22,678 nucleotides of DNA from DALYLB01 sp046154695 (lineage in GTDB: Bacteria; Acidobacteriota; Blastocatellia; RBC074): contig JBJXFI010000014.1 of NCBI GenBank assembly GCA_046154695.1, positions 1 to 22,678 of the forward strand, read 5' to 3'. Below are positions 1 through 8,764 of this stretch, piece after piece. How positions within the stretch are numbered: position 1 is the stretch's first letter; each line of letters begins with the position of its first letter. The translations under genes and the position numbers were made by a program. The notes under the pieces were generated by a model, which was not told the DNA's origin, searched no databases, and worked only from the letters and a program-made list of their open reading frames with translations.

Positions 1-28
1 AACACCGATCCGTTTTTTGGGTATGGGG

Positions 29-1057
29 TCAGTTTCGCCAGATGTTGGTCGCGACGCCGACCTGGAGCATTTGCCGGGCGCCATTGATGACAGCGCGCAT
101 AGGATCTTTGGCGGAGTGCACATCGAGGGAGGTGGCGGTTGCGAGTCGGTCGGAGATTCCCTCGAGCTGGGCGCCTCCGCCGGTGAGACAGATGCCGTTT
201 TCGATCACTTCGCAGGAGGTCCTTGGCGGCAGATCACGGACGGTTTTGTGAATCGCCTCGATGATGATGTCGAGCGAGGGTTGAATGGCGCCGATCAGAT
301 CGTAACTGCTGACGCAGAGACTGATGGGCCGGCCGGAGAGCAGATCGGTTCCGGCCGTCAGGAAGAGGCGTTCCTGTTCGAAATCGGCGGAGGCGCCGAT
401 GCGATGCATCAGCAGTTCCGCCTCGCGCGGAAAGGGAAGAACGCCATATCGGAAGGCCACCATCTGAGAGATGGAGTGGCGGAGGTCGCTGCAGGCCGTT
501 CGCACGGCGGAGGTCGTGATCAGCGTTCCCGAGCGGATCACCGCGATGTCGGTCACGCCGTCTCCGATATCGACCAGCATCTGCGCATAGGGAGACGCCA
601 CATCGAGCCCGGCGCCGATCGCGGCGGCCAGCGGCTCCGGCACGACGATCACCGCCGAGGCGCCCGCCCGCCGCGTCGCCTCCACGAGCGCGGCGCGCTC
701 CTCCTCGCATGCATCCGTCGGCGCGCAGGCCAGCGCCCGCGGTTTGAAGATGCCGAATCGGTGCGCGCGTTTGAGAAGCGGAGTCAGAAGAGAGGTCGCG
801 GCATCGACGTCCGCAACCACTCCCGCGTGAAGCGGGGAGACGGCTGGTGAATAAGGATCGAGTTTCACGAGACGGGCGGCCCGGGCTCCCACTGCCTCGA
901 CCGTTCCGGTTCCGGGCTGAAGCTTGATGACCGATGGCTCGTCGGCGATCAATCCGTGCCCATTGGCATAAAGTCTGGTATTCGCTGTGCCTAAGTCGAT
1001 CGCCAGGTCCGGCGCTGCAAAAAATCCTCGCAGCCCTGAAGAGAAAGATGAGAACAT
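29..1057 (-). CDS. mreB: MreB-like rod-shape actin homologue (divergent)
   Basis: The protein has 342 residues, close to the usual MreB length of about 345. It would polymerise under the inner membrane with ATP and guide lateral cell-wall synthesis. Visible actin-fold signatures are the first phosphate loop DLGTANTRLY (about residues 21-30), EPLAAAIGAG, the second phosphate loop DIGDGVTDIAVI (about 163-174) and the adenosine motif GICLTGGGAQLEGI (about 288-301). The N-terminus (MFSSFSSGLRGFF) resembles the short membrane-binding lead of MreB. The start is an ATG preceded by AAGGAAG at a spacing of about 7. Two things are odd. The second phosphate loop reads DGDGVTD where canonical MreB has DIGGGTTE. 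There is also no mreC, mreD or rodA beside it, so it may be an Mbl/MreBH-type paralogue. The family assignment is firm; that it is the main MreB is inference. Confidence 0.8.
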   Translation of the reverse strand: MFSSFSSGLRGFFAAPDLAIDLGTANTRLYANGHGLIADEPSVIKLQPGTGTVEAVGARAARLVKLDPYSPAVSPLHAGVVADVDAATSLLTPLLKRAHRFGIFKPRALACAPTDACEEERAALVEATRRAGASAVIVVPEPLAAAIGAGLDVASPYAQMLVDIGDGVTDIAVIRSGTLITTSAVRTACSDLRHSISQMVAFRYGVLPFPREAELLMHRIGASADFEQERLFLTAGTDLLSGRPISLCVSSYDLIGAIQPSLDIIIEAIHKTVRDLPPRTSCEVIENGICLTGGGAQLEGISDRLATATSLDVHSAKDPMRAVINGARQMLQVGVATNIWRN

Positions 1058-1114
1058 TAATACTTCCTTGTTATTCGCGTATCAGTGACTTTGGGGGCGA
1101 ACGATCTGAATAAA

Positions 1115-1137
1115 CTTCAACTGTCGCACAGTTGAAG
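1115..1137. repeat. perfect 10-bp inverted repeat upstream of mreB-like gene
   Basis: CTTCAACTGT and ACAGTTGAAG are separated by the three bases CGC. The stem is perfect and lies about 58 nt upstream of the mreB-like start codon. With no T-run after it on the minus strand it does not look like an intrinsic terminator. It could be an operator for a dimeric regulator or a leader hairpin. Confidence 0.65.
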
Positions 1138-1354
1138 ATCAGCAGTGAGATTTCGCGCGTCACTCGTCAACATACCGGCGCTATGGATGTCCGGTCGCCA
1201 CGAATAGTTGCCGTTCTCCTTATACGCGGTATTCCGAGCCAACTCGTCTAATGGGGCGCCGGAATGGAGGAAGCGTTCCGATCGACGATGGTCGCAACCG
1301 CCCACAACGGGGCGGGGAATAACGCGGGGGGAAAGTAAGAACAAAGGCGAGGCC

Positions 1355-1383
1355 ATTGTCTTCTAATTTCCCTAATGATGCAA
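1355..1383 (-). promoter_or_regulatory. candidate sigma-70 promoter for mreB-like gene
   Basis: On the minus strand TTGCAT (1383-1378) and GACAAT (1360-1355) are 17 nt apart. Transcription from here would give a leader of almost 300 nt that includes the 1115-1137 hairpin. The match is partial and was found by eye. Confidence 0.3.
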
Positions 1384-1399
1384 CTACTTTAGTGTGATT

Positions 1400-1419
1400 G
1401 GTTTAGAAATCTTCAAACC
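1400..1419 (-). terminator. weak hairpin after the HIT gene
   Basis: On the minus strand GGTTTGAAG and the complement TTCTAAACC can form a stem of about 8 bp with a bulged base, starting 6 nt after the HIT stop codon. No T-run follows, so it may be an RNA 3'-end structure and not a true intrinsic terminator. Confidence 0.3.
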
Positions 1420-1425
1420 CTCGCA

Positions 1426-1758
1426 TCACCCTTCATTAAATGGGGCGCCGGAGTTGATGTGAAAATGGAGATGTTTGGAGTCCTGATAGTTTCCGAGGTT
1501 GGTCAGGATGCGGGCGGCGCCATGCTCCTCAACGACCTGCGCGGCGATCAGTTTGATGATGCGGAAGAGTTCGAGAAGCAGATCGTTGTCGATCTCTTCC
1601 AGGGTGAGCAGTGAGCCGACATGCCGTTTGGGGATGACGACGATGTGGACGGGCCAAAAGGGCCGGGTGTGGTGAAAGGCGAGCACGGCATCGGTCTCCA
1701 TCACCTTGTCGATCGGCGTTTTGCCGCTCAGGGCCTCTTCGCAGTAGAAATCTTCCAT
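1426..1758 (-). CDS. HIT-family nucleotide-binding protein
   Basis: This 110-residue protein belongs to the histidine-triad superfamily, whose members hydrolyse or transfer nucleotides from AMP-linked or dinucleotide substrates. The triad HLHFHIN (His96, His98, His100) is visible. By family analogy His98 is the nucleophile. Upstream, FWPVHIVVIPKRHVGSL (about 34-50) matches the conserved strand and HV segment of HINT proteins. The C-terminus is short (SGAPFNEG). The ATG at 1758 has only a weak upstream AGGCG. The gene lies 54 nt after the metalloprotease on the same strand, separated by a strong hairpin (1772-1801), so co-transcription is uncertain. The substrate cannot be deduced. Histidine-triad membership is very secure. 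Confidence 0.9.
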   Translation of the reverse strand: MEDFYCEEALSGKTPIDKVMETDAVLAFHHTRPFWPVHIVVIPKRHVGSLLTLEEIDNDLLLELFRIIKLIAAQVVEEHGAARILTNLGNYQDSKHLHFHINSGAPFNEG

Positions 1759-1771
1759 GGATGATTCGCCT

Positions 1772-1801
1772 GGGAGCGCCGAGCTGGCGCTCGGCGCTCC
1801 C
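1772..1801. repeat. perfect 13-bp GC-rich hairpin
   Basis: GGGAGCGCCGAGC pairs perfectly with GCTCGGCGCTCCC around the loop TGGC. It sits 11 nt after the metalloprotease stop codon and 13 nt before the HIT start. It lacks a T-run. It could end or process the metalloprotease message, or it could be a dispersed palindromic element. Confidence 0.8.
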
Positions 1802-1812
1802 GGGTCTACCGA

Positions 1813-4413
<2,601 letters not shown>

Positions 4414-4490
4414 AGGTGACTCCTTATTCTATTTGTTTCTGTCGCAGATGCCTGATGAGTGCGGAGGGGAAGGATAATGAAGCCGGCGCG

Positions 4491-4537
4491 AAAAGGCAAA
4501 ACCCCCGAATGCGCGCCGCGCGGCGGGCATTCGGGGG
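4491..4537 (-). terminator. intrinsic terminator of the 75-residue gene
   Basis: On the minus strand CCCCCGAATGC pairs perfectly with GCATTCGGGGG (11 bp, 4502-4512 with 4527-4537). The GC-rich loop can itself fold. The stem is followed by TTTTGCCTTTT. It starts 5 nt after the stop codon of the 75-residue gene and precedes the metalloprotease gene, so the two are probably separate transcripts. Confidence 0.8.
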
Positions 4538-4542
4538 AAGGT

Positions 4543-4770
4543 TCACGCGGCCTGCATGGCGGCGATGAAGGCGGCGATATCATCCGCCGTCTCCACCTCG
4601 CCCTTTCGCTGCGCTTCCTGGAAGCGGTTCATCGTCTCGAACGCCGCCGATTCGTTCGGCCAGGCTCCGAGACAGATCAACCGGCCCCGGTCCAGGCTGA
4701 CACAGGCCCGATAGATTCCCGTCCCGTACTGCCTGATGACGCACGCAAAGAGCTTGAGCTGATTCTTCAT
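4543..4770 (-). CDS. hypothetical 75-residue protein
   Basis: I do not recognise this family. Three things support a real gene: a strong AAGGAG 8 nt before the ATG, an intrinsic terminator directly after the stop, and a plausible promoter upstream. The sequence reads as a compact soluble alpha/beta protein. A beta-rich first half (KLFACVIRQYGTGIYRACVSL, about 6-26) contains two cysteines, and a third lies in LICLGAWP. A helical second half is rich in Glu and Ala (about 40-75). There is no signal peptide or membrane segment. The DDIAAFIAAM tail could be an interaction helix. It is monocistronic and lies between a secreted protease and aconitase, neither of which indicates its function. Confidence 0.75.
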   Translation of the reverse strand: MKNQLKLFACVIRQYGTGIYRACVSLDRGRLICLGAWPNESAAFETMNRFQEAQRKGEVETADDIAAFIAAMQAA

Positions 4771-4826
4771 GGCTATTCTCCTTTCTTGAAATTGTTCTTC
4801 TTTCCATCTGGCCGAGACTGAACGCT

Positions 4827-4855
4827 AGTGTGATTTCAGTATCCTTCTATGTCAG
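4827..4855 (-). promoter_or_regulatory. candidate promoter of the 75-residue gene
   Basis: On the minus strand CTGACA (4855-4850) and CACACT (4832-4827) are spaced by 17 nt, giving a leader of roughly 50 nt. The -10 resembles the TACACT of the putative acnA and argC promoters in this window. Read by eye only. Confidence 0.4.
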
Positions 4856-5180
4856 GAGGGCACGCGTGGAGCGGGGCGAAGTTTCAAATTTTCTTGCGCA
4901 ATGAAGACGGGATCGGCGAGGCGGTCTCGCGCGGAAAGGGGCGTGGGCAGGCCGCGGCTGGGGATGATCATTTCAATGCCGCGGGCGGCGGCCATCGATC
5001 CGAATCGTGCGCGGTTCCGCGCAACGACATGGCAATCTTGACGATCCGAGACCGCGCCACGTACACTCACTGTTTACCGCACGCGGGCAAATTCCGGGGG
5101 ATCGAGCACGAGGAGATGCGCGATGATCGCGCCTCCGCCTTCCCATCGTATTCAAATCTTCATGTCAGGTGAGACTTCAT
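4856..5180. other. 325-nt gap upstream of acnA
   Basis: It contains the candidate acnA promoter but no convincing intact gene. One minus-strand frame (4852-5070) carries a short stretch, DCHVVARNRARFGS followed by RGIEMIIP, whose pattern resembles the C-terminal part of a PIN-domain (VapC-like) nuclease. The upstream part of such a protein is not present in that frame, so at most it is a remnant. Confidence 0.4.
5038..5067 (+). promoter_or_regulatory. candidate sigma-70 promoter of acnA
   Basis: TTGACG (5038-5043) and TACACT (5062-5067) are separated by 18 nt, implying a leader of about 110 nt before the acnA ATG. The -35 matches consensus at five of six positions. No binding site for a known regulator was recognised. 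Confidence 0.5.
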
Positions 5181-7883
5181 ATGCCACACAATCTTTTCAA
5201 CACGTTTCAAAAATTCGATGCGGGCCGGGGGCGGCAGGGGAATTTCTATTCGCTGCCCGAGCTGGAGAAGCAGGGCGTGGGACCGATTTCGAGGCTGCCG
5301 GTGAGCATACGCATCGTGCTGGAGTCGGTGCTCCGGAATTGCGATGGAAAGAAGGTCCGGGAAGAGGACGTGCGCGCGCTGGCGAACTGGGCGGCGAACG
5401 CGAAGCGGACGGCGGAGATACCGTTCGTCGTCGCGCGAATCGTGCTGCAGGATTTCACGGGCGTGCCGCTGCTGGTCGATCTGGCGGCGATGCGCACGGC
5501 GGTCGACAAGCTCGGGAAGAATCCGAAGCTGATCGAACCGCTCGTGCCGGTGGACCTCGTGGTGGATCATTCGGTGCAGGTCGATTTCGCGGGCGCGCCC
5601 GACGCGCTCAGAAAGAACATGGAGATCGAGTTCGCGCGGAACCGGCAGCGCTATGAATTTCTGAAATGGGGCATGCAGGCCTTCGATACGTTCAAGGTCG
5701 TTCCGCCGGGGATCGGAATCGTGCACCAGGTGAACCTGGAGTATCTCGCGAAGGGCGTGCTCGAAAAGGGCGGCGTCTATTACCCCGACACGCTGGTGGG
5801 CACCGACTCGCATACGACGATGATCAACGGGCTCGGCGTGGTGGGATGGGGCGTCGGCGGGATCGAGGCCGAGGCCGGGATGCTGGGCCAGCCGGTCTAT
5901 TTCCTGATGCCGGATGTCGTCGGCGTGCATCTGTTCGGCAAATTGAAAGAGGGCGTGACGGCGACGGATCTCGTGCTTCACTGCACGGAGCTGCTGCGCA
6001 ATGCGAAGGTCGTCGGCAAGTTCGTCGAGTATTTCGGCGAGGGGGCGGAATCGCTCTCGCTGACCGATCGGGCGACGATCGCGAATATGGCGCCTGAGTA
6101 CGGAGCGACGATGGGATTTTTCGGCGTCGACGAAGAGACCTGCAAATATCTGACGGCGACGGGGCGGACGGAGGAGCAGGTCGACGCCTTCCGCAACTAT
6201 TTCAAGGCGCAGGAGCTGTTCGGAATTCCGAGGAAGGGCCAGATCGAATACAGCCAGACGCTCGATCTCGACCTCGCTACGATCACCCCGAACGTCGCCG
6301 GGCCGAAGCGCCCGCAGGATCGCATCGAGCTCACCAGTTTGAAGCGCAAGTTCCGGGAGCTGTTCGCGCAGCCGCCGGCCGAGAGTGGATACGGCAAGGC
6401 GCCGGCGGAGTTCGACAACCGGCATCAGACGAAGACGCAGGACGGCCGGAAGGTCGATCTCGGCCACGGAGACGTGCTGATCGCGGCAATCACCTCGTGC
6501 ACGAACACGTCGAATCCGAGGGTGATGCTGGCGGCGGGGCTGCTTGCGAAAAAAGCGGTCGAGAAGGGGCTCAAGCCGGATCCTCGCGTCAAGACCTCGC
6601 TCGGGCCGGGCTCGCGCGTCGTCTCGGACTATCTGACGAAGACCGGCTTGCAGGCCTATCTGGATCAGGTCGGTTTTCATGTCGTGGGCTATGGATGCAC
6701 GACCTGCATCGGCAACAGCGGGCCGCTCGACGCCGGCATCGAGGAGGCGGTCGTCAAGAACGATCTGATCGCGGCGTCGGTGCTGAGCGGCAACCGGAAT
6801 TTCGAAGCCCGCGTCCATCAATCGATCAAGGCCAATTTTCTGATGTCGCCGCCGCTGGTCGTTGCCTTCGCGCTGGCAGGGCGGATCGATATCGACCTTT
6901 CGACCGAGCCTCTCGGCAAGGGGAAGGATGGCGCGGATGTGTATTTGAAGGACATCTGGCCATCGATGGCCGAAGTCGGGGGCGTGCTGGGCGCGGCAAG
7001 GGACGCGACCACCTACCGCCGCCTCTATTCCGACTTCACGTCGGAGAATCCGTTGTGGAACGAAATCCCCGCGAGCGTCGGCGAGGTCTACAAGTGGGAT
7101 GACAAGTCCACCTATATTCAGCAGCCGCCGTTTTTCGAGAACTTCGGGATGGAGGCGGGAACGATCGCCGATATTCGCGGGGCTCGTCCGCTCGGGATCT
7201 TCGGCGATTCGGTGACGACCGATCACATCAGTCCCGCGGGAGCGATCAAGGCGACCTCGCCCGCCGGAAAATATCTGATCGAGAACGGCGTCGCGCCGGC
7301 CGATTTCAACAGCTACGGCTCACGGCGCGGAAACGATCAGGTGATGACGCGCGGAACGTTCGCCAATGTGCGCATCAGGAACCTGATGGTTCCGGGAACG
7401 GAAGGCGGCGTGACGAAGCACCATCCGGACGGCGAGCAGATGAGCATCTATGACGCCGCGATCCGATACCAGGCCGAAGGCATGCCGCTGGTCGTCATCG
7501 CGGGACAGGAATACGGGACGGGCAGCTCGCGCGACTGGGCCGCGAAGGGAACCCGCCTGCTCGGCGTCAAGGCCGTCGTGGCCGCCAGCTTCGAGCGCAT
7601 CCATCGCTCGAATCTCGTCGGCATGGGCGTCCTCCCGCTTCAGTTCAGGGACGGCGTCAACGCCCAGACCCTCGGGCTGGATGGAACCGAGACGTATGAT
7701 GTCATCGGTCTCGACGGCGGGGTCAACCCCCAGCAGGATGTCACCCTCGTGATCCACCGCGCCGGCGGCGCAAGGGAGGAGGTCCCCGTCCGCCTGCGCA
7801 TCGATACCGCGATCGAAATCGATTATTACCAGCACGGCGGCATCCTGCCCTATGTGCTGCGACAACTGATCGCGCAGGGATAA
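5181..7883 (+). CDS. acnA: aconitate hydratase A
   Basis: This 900-residue enzyme interconverts citrate and isocitrate through cis-aconitate in the TCA cycle, using a [4Fe-4S] cluster. The ligands are Cys440 (SCTNTSNP), Cys506 and Cys509 (YGCTTCIGNSGPL). Their spacing equals that of human IRP1 and E. coli AcnA. Other landmarks are TDSHTTMINGLGVVGWG (about 206-222), GDSVTTDHISPAG at the start of the swivel domain, and GQEYGTGSSRDWAAKG, the substrate-binding loop. Length and order fit AcnA/IRP1, not AcnB. The ATG at 5181 is chosen because AGGTGAG lies 7 nt upstream; the in-frame GTG at 5169 falls inside that ribosome binding site. It is apparently monocistronic, followed by a palindromic repeat. 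A 688-codon open frame on the opposite strand is a GC-rich shadow. Confidence 0.98.
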   Translation: MPHNLFNTFQKFDAGRGRQGNFYSLPELEKQGVGPISRLPVSIRIVLESVLRNCDGKKVREEDVRALANWAANAKRTAEIPFVVARIVLQDFTGVPLLVDLAAMRTAVDKLGKNPKLIEPLVPVDLVVDHSVQVDFAGAPDALRKNMEIEFARNRQRYEFLKWGMQAFDTFKVVPPGIGIVHQVNLEYLAKGVLEKGGVYYPDTLVGTDSHTTMINGLGVVGWGVGGIEAEAGMLGQPVYFLMPDVVGVHLFGKLKEGVTATDLVLHCTELLRNAKVVGKFVEYFGEGAESLSLTDRATIANMAPEYGATMGFFGVDEETCKYLTATGRTEEQVDAFRNYFKAQELFGIPRKGQIEYSQTLDLDLATITPNVAGPKRPQDRIELTSLKRKFRELFAQPPAESGYGKAPAEFDNRHQTKTQDGRKVDLGHGDVLIAAITSCTNTSNPRVMLAAGLLAKKAVEKGLKPDPRVKTSLGPGSRVVSDYLTKTGLQAYLDQVGFHVVGYGCTTCIGNSGPLDAGIEEAVVKNDLIAASVLSGNRNFEARVHQSIKANFLMSPPLVVAFALAGRIDIDLSTEPLGKGKDGADVYLKDIWPSMAEVGGVLGAARDATTYRRLYSDFTSENPLWNEIPASVGEVYKWDDKSTYIQQPPFFENFGMEAGTIADIRGARPLGIFGDSVTTDHISPAGAIKATSPAGKYLIENGVAPADFNSYGSRRGNDQVMTRGTFANVRIRNLMVPGTEGGVTKHHPDGEQMSIYDAAIRYQAEGMPLVVIAGQEYGTGSSRDWAAKGTRLLGVKAVVAASFERIHRSNLVGMGVLPLQFRDGVNAQTLGLDGTETYDVIGLDGGVNPQQDVTLVIHRAGGAREEVPVRLRIDTAIEIDYYQHGGILPYVLRQLIAQG

Positions 7884-7886
7884 AGA

Positions 7887-7954
7887 TTTGGAGTTCCGCC
7901 TTCAGGCGGCGCGCCTTTGGTGGATGGCCATCCGCCGGAAGGCGGAACTCCGAA
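7887..7954. repeat. class-1 palindromic repeat (copy A)
   Basis: The arms GGAGTTCCGCCTTC (7890-7903) and GAAGGCGGAACTCC (7938-7951) form a perfect 14-bp stem, lengthened by T-A pairs outside it. Enclosed is the perfect 12-nt palindrome GGATGGCCATCC (7922-7933). It starts 3 nt after the acnA stop and may act at the 3' end of its transcript. The remaining 223 nt to the next gene show no clear feature. Confidence 0.8.
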
Positions 7955-8177
7955 CGATTGCCGCAAGAGTTTTTGATCCGCATCCATAAATGCTTATCCA
8001 GGGATGTTTGCCGGCATCCTTCCTCTCGAAAAAACGACGAAACTTTAGCTTTCCGCCGAACCGCTCCCGCGGCCCCCGCGTTATCCGGGTTGTGAGAACG
8101 CGTCTCGCGGCGCCGCGGAAGCGGCCCGCGAATGAGTTAAGCAATCTGAAAGAACCCTATTCGAGAAGGAGAAAACG

Positions 8178-8621
8178 ATGATCAGGAAATTCATGCAGTC
8201 GCTGTTGATGGCCGTGGTTGTGGCGATCGGAATGGTCGGGGGCGCTTCGGCGCAGGCGAATACGATCGCGACCAAGATCACAGTCGATTTTGAGTTCAAT
8301 GTCGGCAACCGGCAGCTGCCAGCGGGGGAGTATCGAATCAAGTTTCTCAACAATGACCATTCGCAGAAGCTGCTGATCATCAGCAGCGCCGACGGGAAGA
8401 CGCATGCGATCTTCGGCGGGATGACGGCGCCGAACTCGGCCAGGACGGAGCCGGGCGCCGTGACCTTTATGCAGTATGGCGATCGATACTTCCTCTCGCG
8501 CGTCAACATCGGCGATCCGAGCCAGACCCAGGAGATGATCAAGTCTCGCGCGGAGCGGGATGCGGCCCGCATCGTGGCGAATGTCGGAGGCACACGCGTC
8601 ATCGTCCCCGGCAACGATTAG
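8178..8621 (+). CDS. small exported protein of an acidobacterial-type family
   Basis: This 147-residue protein has a clear signal peptide (hydrophobic core LLMAVVVAIGMVGGA, cleavage near ASAQA-N, residue 27). The mature part is beta-rich. The segment FEFNVGNRQLPAGEYRIKF (about 38-56), then a DGKTHAI strand, then YGDRYFLSRV (about 100-109) and a charged helix (about 117-132), follows a pattern I know from many uncharacterised exported proteins of Acidobacteriota. No catalytic residues or lipobox are visible, and the protein has no cysteine, so it is probably a soluble periplasmic or surface protein. The start has AGAAGGAG 7 nt upstream. It is transcribed alone and converges on fabF across three hairpins. 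Its function is unknown. Confidence 0.85.
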   Translation: MIRKFMQSLLMAVVVAIGMVGGASAQANTIATKITVDFEFNVGNRQLPAGEYRIKFLNNDHSQKLLIISSADGKTHAIFGGMTAPNSARTEPGAVTFMQYGDRYFLSRVNIGDPSQTQEMIKSRAERDAARIVANVGGTRVIVPGND

Positions 8622-8632
8622 GACTGAAAATC

Positions 8633-8666
8633 GTTTGGAGTTTCGCCTTCCGGCGGAACTCCAAAC
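8633..8666. repeat. class-1 palindromic repeat (copy B, minimal form)
   Basis: GTTTGGAGTTTCGCC and GGCGGAACTCCAAAC form a 15-bp stem with one G-T wobble around the loop TTCC. This is the shortest and cleanest copy of the class-1 repeat. It starts 11 nt after the stop of the exported-protein gene, so it could serve as its transcript end. Confidence 0.85.
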
Positions 8667-8668
8667 AT

Positions 8669-8710
8669 TTCCCGAGGAGTTCTTTCATGTCGCGGGACGA
8701 CGCTCGGGAA
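8669..8710. repeat. inverted repeat in the convergent gap
   Basis: TTCCCGAG (8669-8676) and CTCGGGAA (8703-8710) are perfect 8-nt inverted arms around 26 nt. It is the middle of three consecutive hairpins between two convergent genes. Confidence 0.55.
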
Positions 8711-8726
8711 CAATGAAAAGCATGGT

Positions 8727-8750
8727 GGCACAAGCTGTCCAGCTTGTGCC
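8727..8750 (-). terminator. hairpin after fabF
   Basis: GGCACAAGCT and AGCTTGTGCC pair perfectly around GTCC (an 11-bp stem if the next G-C pair closes). It lies 14 nt beyond the fabF stop codon. On the minus strand it is followed after a few bases by CTTTTC. It is a likely end of the fatty-acid operon transcript. The sequence also looks like a dispersed palindrome. Confidence 0.55.
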
Positions 8751-8764
8751 GCTTAGCCCGCGAT

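Larger units (their letters stand above)
1058..1425. other. 368-nt gap between the mreB-like gene and the HIT gene
   Basis: No convincing gene is seen. The stretch holds a possible promoter for the mreB-like gene (1355-1383), a perfect hairpin (1115-1137) and a weak hairpin just after the HIT stop (1400-1419). A 79-codon minus-strand frame (1117-1356) has no recognisable domain and no good ribosome binding site. It shares a 14-nt identity (TCCGGCGCCCCATT on the minus strand) with the 3' end of the HIT gene, giving HSGAPLDE against NSGAPFNE. This could be chance or a decayed partial copy. Confidence 0.5.

Noticed and set aside
1117..1356. 79-codon minus-strand frame upstream of the mreB-like gene
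   Set aside because: No good ribosome binding site, no domain, atypical composition; the likely promoter overlaps its start codon.
4849..5172. 107-codon plus-strand frame upstream of acnA
   Set aside because: No ribosome binding site or domain and it runs through the candidate acnA promoter and leader.
5160..7226. 688-codon open frame on the strand opposite acnA
   Set aside because: It is extremely rich in Arg, His and Asp in the way expected of an antisense frame of a GC-rich gene, has no recognisable domain, and lies wholly over a certain aconitase gene.
7887..8750. Palindromes as a CRISPR array
   Set aside because: Copies are few, irregularly spaced and scattered over more than 10 kb, with no regular spacers and no cas genes.
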